From Kitagawia praeruptora (taxonomy: Eukaryota > Streptophyta > Magnoliopsida > Apiales > Apiaceae): DNA of 64,000 nt. Below, piece after piece: positions 57,211 through 64,000 of the stretch. The DNA is taken from NCBI GenBank assembly GCA_037693485.1, contig CM075346.1:132390501-132454500 (forward strand), read 5' to 3'. Numbering within the stretch: position 1 is the stretch's first letter; every line of letters begins with the position of its first letter. The notes beneath the pieces are model-generated. The model saw only the letters and a program-made list of their open reading frames with translations. It was not told the DNA's origin and did not search any database. Made by a program: the position numbers and the translations under genes.

Positions 57211-57374
57211 GTATTGACGGTGAATGTGTGATGAATAATGATTGTGATTTCCAAGGTAACCATGAATCTTGTTGTCCTAGAAACGAAGCTATGTACAAAC
57301 AGTTTTGTGATGATTGCGGCCGGCCAACAAATTGTAGATGCATGGCTTCACCCTATATGCACGAGCAAATTTAG
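57211..57374 (+). pseudogene. HMA-domain protein, 3' part, displaced by the Copia element
   Basis: Starts with the duplicated target GTATT and continues in the same phase: IDGECVMNNDCDFQGNHESC, then CDDCGRPTNCRCMASPYM, ending at TAG 57372-57374. PTNCRCMAS echoes PTNCKCRDS in the 5' part, a Cys-rich repeat. No stop or frameshift in this segment, so loss of the gene is due to the insertion alone. Confidence 0.82.
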
Positions 57375-58180
57375 CCTTGACAATCCAAAAATGCAGTATT
57401 AATTAACTATGTGAGTTTTTTTAAGAGAGATTATTTTATGGGTGCTTGTTAGAGTTGTGGAGTGATCTATTCTTGTATTTATGTATTGTTTTGACATCCA
57501 AGCATATTGCTTCGGTAGTACTGTTGTGACGACTCCATCCATGTAAAATGAGAAGGCTTTTGCCAAGTGCATGTATTGGTGTATGTGCATGCATATCAAA
57601 GGTTTGTAATATACATGTGATGAAATAATAATAAAATTGTAATGTTGGTTTCTAAATTGTAACATATATGTGATGAAATAATAATAGAGTTGTAATTACT
57701 AATGATTCATGCTTAGTTTACAAAGCTACCCTTGTATTTACGTATAAGAAATTATTGTAATGTGATCGTATTCTAAGATCAACCTCATGCACATAATTCC
57801 GTTAACTAGGAGTACAAGATGTTTTATGTCAGGGCTCAAGTAATCTATAACCTAAAGTCGAGACCTAGAAATTCTGCTCCCACGGAAAGGTTTCTAACCA
57901 TCTTTCTACATAGGAGTCAGTTATTTTGATAAAACTAGTAAACATTTTGCAGATGCTCGGAAATTTTCCAAATGATCGAGATATAGATATCTATATATAT
58001 ACCATGCAGGCGTAGGTTGAGAAATTTGTACATTTACTAATAATATACGAATAACAATTTCATCGAAGTTGCTCAATTTCAACTGTCAACCGTGTACTTT
58101 CCAAGATTAAATAACATATATAACAATATTTGTATACATAAAAAAAATCCTTACCTTCTAGTAATATATATCAACACATT
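57375..58180. other. 3' flank of the HMA gene
   Basis: AT-rich with no further gene. Contains a short direct repeat ATATGTGATGAAATAATAATA near 57611 and 57665. The HMA transcript's 3' UTR would lie at its left side. Confidence 0.4.
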
Positions 58181-58967
58181 TAGGGATGACAATTTGTCCC
58201 GACCCAATGAAAACCCGATCCATTCCGATTCGATTGGATCTAACCGAACCCGAATTTTTGGATATGAATATGGGATTTATTTTAGACACGAATAAATTTT
58301 GGGTCGGGTTTGGGTCCAAACCGAACCGAACCGGACCCGAAACCCAAAAATTGAACCGAACCCATCTCAAACCCGGATCCGATCTGAAATACAAATATAT
58401 ACATATATATTTGTGTATAATATAGTGTATTATATATGTATATAATAATATGTTTTTAGTTATTAAATTTTTAATGGTTCAATTATTTTAATGCTATTAA
58501 TTTAAGAGCATTCAACTTAAGGTTACTATATACTTTCTCGTAATCTCGTCAACAGTATTTTTTAGTTCATAAACTATTAAGAGACTCATCTTATAAAGCA
58601 TTCAAGTCAATTTTTGACATATAAATGTTACAAATTGAGACATAATTTTACTATTCATCTTTTAATTATACATATTTGGATGATGCATGCGCTTAATTAG
58701 AATTTACATTTTTCTTGACATTTGATTAAATATAGTGTTCTAGTTGATAAATTATTGTAAAAAAAACATGTTAATAAATAATTATATAAATAAATTGAGA
58801 TCCGATTAAAACCCGGACGAACCGAACCGAAACCTAACGGATCGGATCTAAATCTAGGAATTTAGATTTCAATCGAGTCTGGGTCCAGATCTGGATCCAA
58901 CATATATATTTGGGTCCGCATATGGTTTTCACAAAACCCGAACCGAATGACCCGATTGCCATCCCTT
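58181..58967. mobile_element. hAT-like non-autonomous element (~787 bp)
   Basis: Starts TAGGGATGACAAT and ends ATTGCCATCCCT, inverted repeats with one mismatch. The flanks AACACATT and TACACATC share ACACAT (58174-58179, 58969-58974), a decayed 8-bp duplication. Both ends are rich in CCGAACC/GGGTTTGGG words with an AT-rich centre. No transposase. Confidence 0.72.
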
Positions 58968-59034
58968 TACACATCTACCTTCTGCATCAATTTCTTTGTC
59001 TCTTCTAGGTCAGACAGTCCTGCAATATAGGAGT

Positions 59035-59292
59035 ACTCCCTTGTGCCACAATTCTTTTCCCATTTTAATTTTTATTACTGTTCATTTTAAGCAATTGACT
59101 ACTAATCTACGCATAACTAATAAGATAAAATATAGTCATGAGTGATTTTGTTAGATTCGTATTTATGAGTATTTTAATACAGTGAAATTTTTATATTTAA
59201 TACTAATACAAAATTGAAGATATTAATAATCAAAAATGTGCGTTGGCAAACATGATAATGATGAATGAGAAAAGTTTTTGGGACGGAAGGAG
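59035..59292. mobile_element. Degenerate Stowaway MITE (258 bp)
   Basis: CTCCCTTGTGCCACAATTCTTTT at the left and AAAAGTTTTTGGGACGGAAGGAG at the right form an imperfect inverted pair, with TA outside both (59033-59034, 59293-59294). More decayed than the copy at 17380. Confidence 0.65.
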
Positions 59293-59395
59293 TAATAGTT
59301 AATAAAAACTTGCAACTATGTCAAAAAGACTTGCAACTATATATATAATAAATTTGTAAAGAAATAAACAAATAGCGAAGATAAGCTTATATATG

Positions 59396-59452
59396 AAGAT
59401 ATTGCGATGAGGTAATAATACTATGAAGATATTGCGATGAGGTAATAATACA
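59396..59452. repeat. Short tandem duplication (~30 bp)
   Basis: ATGAAGATATTGCGATGAGG followed by TAATAATAC(T) occurs twice in a row just before the next Copia LTR. Confidence 0.8.
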
Positions 59453-59467
59453 GTTACATGTTAATAC

Positions 59468-59975
59468 TGTTGGATTCGACGGGATCCAATCCATTTATTT
59501 ATGGCCCATCGAATATTATTGTTAATCTTTTAAATAAAGACTTGAGCCTAATGAATAATTAAATATATTAATAGCACTTAATTTATATATTTAATTATTA
59601 CATCTAATATATATCTATTTAGATATATTTATTTATAATGTCTTAAGTACCCAAGCCCATAACTTTGATGGACGGTTATGGGTTTAGCCCATTAGGGTTG
59701 GTCCCATTATTCCCTCTATATAATGAATCTTATGCAAGAACAAAAGTTGCGCTTCTCATAATATTCAGAAAATACACACATCCCATCCTTACGTATAGAG
59801 GAGAATAGTGAAGATCAAAGCCCTCAAGTACTTGCGCTCTTCGGACTCTCTCAAGATCATTAATGGCCTCTTTCGATTCTGGTACGCTTCCGCTATTTAT
59901 TTATACTCATAGTTTTGATCAGGAGATTCATGTATATATATTATGTTGTATTTATATACATGATTTATTCTAACA
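59468..59975 (+). repeat. 5' LTR of the second Copia element
   Basis: 508 bp, TGTTGGATTCGACGGG to TTATTCTAACA. A probable TATA box TATATAA is at 59717-59723. The 3' partner is not in the window, so the right border rests on the CA end followed by the primer site. Confidence 0.85.
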
Positions 59976-59976
59976 A

Positions 59977-59989
59977 TTGGTATCCGAGC
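59977..59989 (+). promoter_or_regulatory. Primer-binding site of the second Copia element
   Basis: TTGGTATCCGAGC directly after the LTR; one base differs from the usual TGGTATC(A)GAGC Met-tRNA site. Confidence 0.85.
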
Positions 59990-60888
59990 AAACTCCTTGA
60001 TTGATTCTTTGAGTTCAATTAATTAGAATTGAATTGGATTTGTTTGACATGTATAAATCTGAATCGATATATGTTATTATACATATATATTATGTGTCCA
60101 TTCAATTATGATAAACTTGTATACCGATAAGAACCCTCTGGAATGCGGATTAGTGCAAGTCGGATTAGTGCAAGTCAAAGCCAAATACGTATTAATTTTG
60201 TGAACTTTCGTTTGATGATTGTTTTATTTGATGATTCAGAACTCCAGTTAATACACTAACACATGCAAGTATTATTGTTATTTGGTTATTATGTCATGTT
60301 ATAAAGTTTTTGTTTGTTTTATTATAATTCTGATAAACAAACTTCATGGCCATGTTTATAATCTGGTATTGAATCATTAATATGATATTTAATTTTATAA
60401 TATAAGTTTAAAAGGGATACTTATGAAATATATTAGTCCCTCATGTAAAATATTAATAATTTATTTATGGACTAATATAGTGATTTCTTAATTATTAAAG
60501 TATTAGATGGACCAACGAAAATCTTTTACTTTAATTATTAGGAGAATTAAAAATCACCTAATGTACGTGTGCAAGTTGATGTACGAATTGGCCCAACGGA
60601 AGATTTGTATATTAATTTTGTAAACGGAATTTTTAAAGTTCAAATTGTGGAATTTAAATTATTTTCTGCCCAACGGTGATATAATTTAATATTTTACTTT
60701 TTGTAATCTCATGTTTAATGATAAAATTAATTTAATATTGATAACCGGCCCAACGGAAGATATTAATATTAAATTTAATTTAATTGTAGGAAAAATTTTG
60801 TGTATTTTATTTTTCCTATCTAGATAAACTGTTTATCCCTTAGTTTATTTAACTTATGTGTTACTTGGTGAACTAACTGTTTTTCATC
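59990..60888 (+). other. Leader of the second Copia element with repeated CCCAACGG words
   Basis: No start codon followed by a long frame until 60889. The words ACCAACGAAAATC, GCCCAACGGAAGAT, GCCCAACGGTGATAT and GCCCAACGGAAGAT occur at about 60510, 60591, 60668 and 60748, spaced about 80 bp, each followed by an AT-rich block. Confidence 0.7.
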
Positions 60889-63733
60889 ATGTGGATTATA
60901 TTTATTGTACTTGTTGTACTTATGTGCATGATTGTGATTAACCTTGATTCAGCATTTGGTCCTGTTTCACTTGCCAACTACTTTTCACACATTGAACCAT
61001 TGAGTGGTTCTAATTTTAAGAAGTGGAAAGAGCAAATTGATCTTACGTTGGGAGTTACTGCCCTTGATTATGCCATAAGGGTTGCAAAACCTGCTGCCAT
61101 TACAGCCGAAAGCTTTGCTGAGCAAAAGGTTGATTATGCAAAATGGGAGCATAGCAACCGTGTTTCCTTAATGATTCTTAAGGGCTCCATTACTAGTGCA
61201 ATTCGTGGAGCAATCCCCGAATCTGATAATGCAAAGGAGTACCTAGCGAACATTGAGGAACAATTCAAGGCTTCCACTAAGGCTCAAGCCACTACACTGA
61301 TCTCGAAAATGGTCACTCTCAAGTATAATGGTTCAAGTGGTGTTCGTGATCACATTATGAGAATGAATGATATGGCTGCTCAGTTAAAGGATATGAACAT
61401 GGAAATCTCTGAAGGTTTTCTCGTCCACTTCATAATGACTTCTCTTCCTGCACAATTTGGTCCTTTTAAGATCAACTACAATACGCAGAAAGAAAAGTGG
61501 AAGATGAGCGAGTTGATTTCTATGTGCGTTCAAGAAGAAGAACGCCTTAAGTCTGAGAAGGTTGAAAGTGCTCATGTTGTGACCACGACACCCGCTAAAG
61601 GAAAAGGAAAGAAATATGGCAATAGTCAAAAGAAAAAGGGAATTGATGCAGCTGTCACAAAAGACAAGGGACAGACTTCTGGTACAAAGAACTTTGGAGG
61701 TCCTAAATGTAACTTCTGCAGAGCTAAGGGACACATAAGGAAAGAGTGTTCCAAATTTCGCGAGTGGTTAGATAAGAAAGGTAATGCATCCATTTATGTT
61801 TGTTATGAAGCTTTTACATCTGAAGCTCCTTTAAATACATGGTGGATAGACACTGGTGCAACTGTGCATATAACTAATTCATTGCAGGGATTCCTTTCCG
61901 TGAAGAAGCTAAATAAAGGAGACCGATATTTACTCGTTGGAAATGGAGAGAAAGTACAAATTGAAGCTGTAGGAACTTTCCGACTTATGTTGGAAAGTGG
62001 TTTTTATTTGGATTTAATGGATACTGTTTATGTTCCCAATATTACTAGAAAACTTATTTCTGTTTCAAAGTTAGACGCTTATGGATATTCTTTTAAATTT
62101 GAAAATAAAGGTTTTTCTCTATTTCTTTATTCTGAGTATATTGGCTCTGGGCTGTTAGAGGGAAACCTTTACATATTATGTTTGAATGCTTCTTTTAGTG
62201 AATCCTTAATTTCAATGAATGTGCAAGATGAAGTTGCAACTGGTTCTAAAAAGAGAAAAAGAAATGATGAGAATTCCTCAAAATTGTGGCATGAACGACT
62301 TGGTCACATATCCAAAAATCGAATGGAAAGACTTGTTAAAGAAGGACTTCTTCATCCATTAGATTTCTCAGATTTTGACACATGTGTTAAATGTATTAAA
62401 GGAAAATTTGTAAAAACAAACAAAAAGGGTGCAAATCGTAGCACTAAGTGCTTGGAGATAATTCACACTGACATTAGTGGACCATACACTCCAGGCATAG
62501 GTGGTCATAAGTATTTTATTACTTTTATTGATGACTACTCACGTTATGGCTACATTTATCTTTTGCATGAAAAATCTGAAGCACTTGATATGTTTAAAAT
62601 TTATAAAGCAGAAGTTGAAAAACAACTCAAATTAGATATTAAGGTTGTTAGATCTGATAGAGGAGGAGAGTATTATGGAAAATTCTCTGAATCTGGACAG
62701 AATCCAGGACCTTTTGCCTTATTTTTGCGAGAGTGTGGCATCGTTCCTCAGTACACAATGCCGGGTACACCCCAACAGAATGGTGTTGCTGAGAGACGAA
62801 ATCGAACTCTTATGGATATGGTTCGAAGCATGATATGTCAAAGTACGTTGCCAGAATTTTTGTGGGTTGAAGCCCTTAAAACAGCTATGCATATCCTTAA
62901 TCGGGTCCCAAGTAAGTCCGTGCCTAAAACACCTTATGAAATATGGACTGAAAGGGAACTCAGTTTTGGATATATGCATGTATGGGGTTGTTTGGCTGAA
63001 GCAAAAATATATAACCCACACATCAAGAAATTGGACCCTAAGACTATTACTTGTCATTTTATTGGTTACCCCGAAAGATCTAAGGGTTTTAGATTTTATT
63101 GTCCATCACACACCACTCGAATAGTTGAGACTAGAAATGCAGTATTTTTTGAGGATGCTGAAGTCAGTGGGAGTACATCTCGAAAGATAAATTTGGAAGA
63201 GAATCAGGAGAATGTCCCTATTCCTATCATTCCAGATATTAGTGCACCAGAAAATGATGATAAAAATGTTGGTACAAATGAAAATGTACATCAAGAACCA
63301 CCTCAAGATGACAATAACACTACTGAACCTCTCAGGAGGTCAGAAAGAGTAAGACGATCAGCAATCTCTGATGATTATATTGTGTACTTAGATGAAATTG
63401 AGTCTAATCTTGGCATGAGACCTGATCCTATTTCTTATAAAGAAGCTATTGCTAGTAACCATTCAACTCAATGGCTTGTAGCCATGGAGGATGAGTTGAA
63501 ATCCATGAAGGATAATGTTGTATGGGATCTAGTTGAGTTGCCACAAGGGGTCAAAGCTGTAGGCTGCAAATGGGTCTACAAAACTAAGCTTGATCCTAGT
63601 GGTAACATCGAAAGATATAAAGCTAGATTGGTTGCAAAGGGCTTCACACAAAGAAAAGGAATTGATTATAATGATACATTTTCCCCTGTTTCGAGTAAGG
63701 ACTCATTTCGTATCATCATGGCTTTTGTTTGCA
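60889..63733 (+). CDS. Copia gag-pol polyprotein (truncated in reverse transcriptase by an insertion)
   Basis: Open for about 950 codons without a stop. Order: gag ([33 protein letters not shown]), zinc knuckle [14 protein letters not shown] (about residue 275), protease [11 protein letters not shown] (about 322), pre-integrase [13 protein letters not shown]...CVKCIKGK (about 467-505), integrase [39 protein letters not shown] and [20 protein letters not shown], then reverse transcriptase start [28 protein letters not shown] and [17 protein letters not shown]. After that the frame runs ~28 codons into unrelated sequence and stops at 63816. The first ~22 residues ([20 protein letters not shown]) are hydrophobic and unusual for gag; translation may start at the inner Met ([11 protein letters not shown]). 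Confidence 0.93.
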
Positions 63734-64000
63734 CTAAAACACGCAAGCGTACGCGGTCACAAGTAATACAGATAGAAGTCAAGTTCGTTCCCACAGAGAT
63801 CTGGTTATGGTTTTAATTCAGTAGAAGTACCTATGCAACAATGTATGATTATTATTCACTACTAAGACAAATAACAAATTGAGATTTTAACTAACTAAAT
63901 TAAACTAAGAAGTAAATTAACAAGCTAAGAATTAACTAACTAACAAGAATTGAAATCTAATTACTTCTGCAAGAAAAACCATGGAATCCTAACTTCATTA
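63734..64000. mobile_element. Insertion of another repeat, left end (continues past window)
   Basis: The Copia frame is abruptly replaced by GCACTAAAACACGCAAGCGT, then GTTCGTTCCCACAGAGATC and AT-rich sequence. It has no Copia similarity and reads like a dispersed plant repeat, but its family and ends cannot be decided here. Confidence 0.5.

Larger units (their letters stand above)
59468..63733 (+). mobile_element. Second Copia retrotransposon, 5' two thirds (interrupted, then cut by window)
   Basis: A 5' LTR (59468-59975), Met-tRNA-type primer site, ~900 bp leader and one long open frame with gag, protease, integrase and the start of reverse transcriptase. The frame ends in foreign sequence near 63733, so reverse transcriptase catalysis, RNase H and the 3' LTR are not in view. 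It is a different family from the Copia element at 46999 (LTRs and proteins clearly differ). Confidence 0.92.

Noticed and set aside
46999..63733. Possible endogenous pararetrovirus sequences
   Set aside because: Both reverse-transcriptase regions have integrase before reverse transcriptase, LTRs and Copia-type motifs; nothing points to a caulimovirus-like genome.
1..64000. tRNA, rRNA or other structured RNA genes
   Set aside because: No cloverleaf with A and B boxes or rRNA core sequence was recognised by eye; a covariance-model search would be needed to be certain.

Overview
The window looks like nuclear DNA of a flowering plant, most likely a eudicot. Genes have GT-AG introns, the plant families are typical (very-long-chain enoyl-CoA reductase, HMA metal-binding protein), and Copia, CACTA, hAT, Mutator-type and Stowaway transposons make up most of the sequence. 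I cannot name the species. Base composition is AT-rich with many long TA tracts.

Layout. 1-15.3 kb: nested short inverted-repeat elements, many bounded by TA tracts. One of them is split by a young 10.8 kb LTR element (2543-13372; 880 bp LTRs with three visible differences; target duplication GATAT) that has no gag or pol and carries fifteen 31-bp hairpin repeats. 15.8-19.1 kb: an intact four-exon enoyl-CoA reductase gene (minus strand) with a Stowaway MITE in intron 2. 19.9-22.1 kb: an inverted-repeat element containing a five-unit ~300 bp tandem array. 23.0-33.7 kb: a GC-rich element interrupted by a hAT element (8-bp target duplication), a Mutator-type MITE and an apparently complete 8,976 bp CACTA transposon (24055-33030) with two intact spliced genes. 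33.9-36.9 kb: a relative of the 20 kb array whose TA tracts have been invaded by three other MITEs; one of these carries a cluster of C-GAA-G mini-hairpins. 40.2-42.8 kb: a tiny membrane-protein gene (61 aa) with a tandemly duplicated last exon. 44.2-46.0 kb: a hAT MITE and a 1.28 kb fold-back element. 46.5-57.4 kb: an HMA-domain gene split by a Copia element (46999-57210), which is itself split by a second CACTA element (50188-55604). 58.2-59.3 kb: hAT-like and Stowaway-like MITEs. 59.5-64 kb: the 5' two thirds of another Copia element, cut by a further insertion near 63.73 kb.

Most notable. The second CACTA element has no transposase and instead carries spliced fragments resembling myosin VIII, FANCM helicase, a LIN-like E3 ligase, an LRR receptor and probably a beta-galactosidase, all on one strand with splice sites kept. 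Two other patterns stand out: several apparently different MITE families share the same internal modules (a GCCCC...GGGGC mini-hairpin, a CCCAATAC word, and a central ACGT-core palindrome), and the non-coding LTR element is full of AGGTTCC words and hairpin repeats.

All domain and family calls come from reading the sequence; no database search was run.
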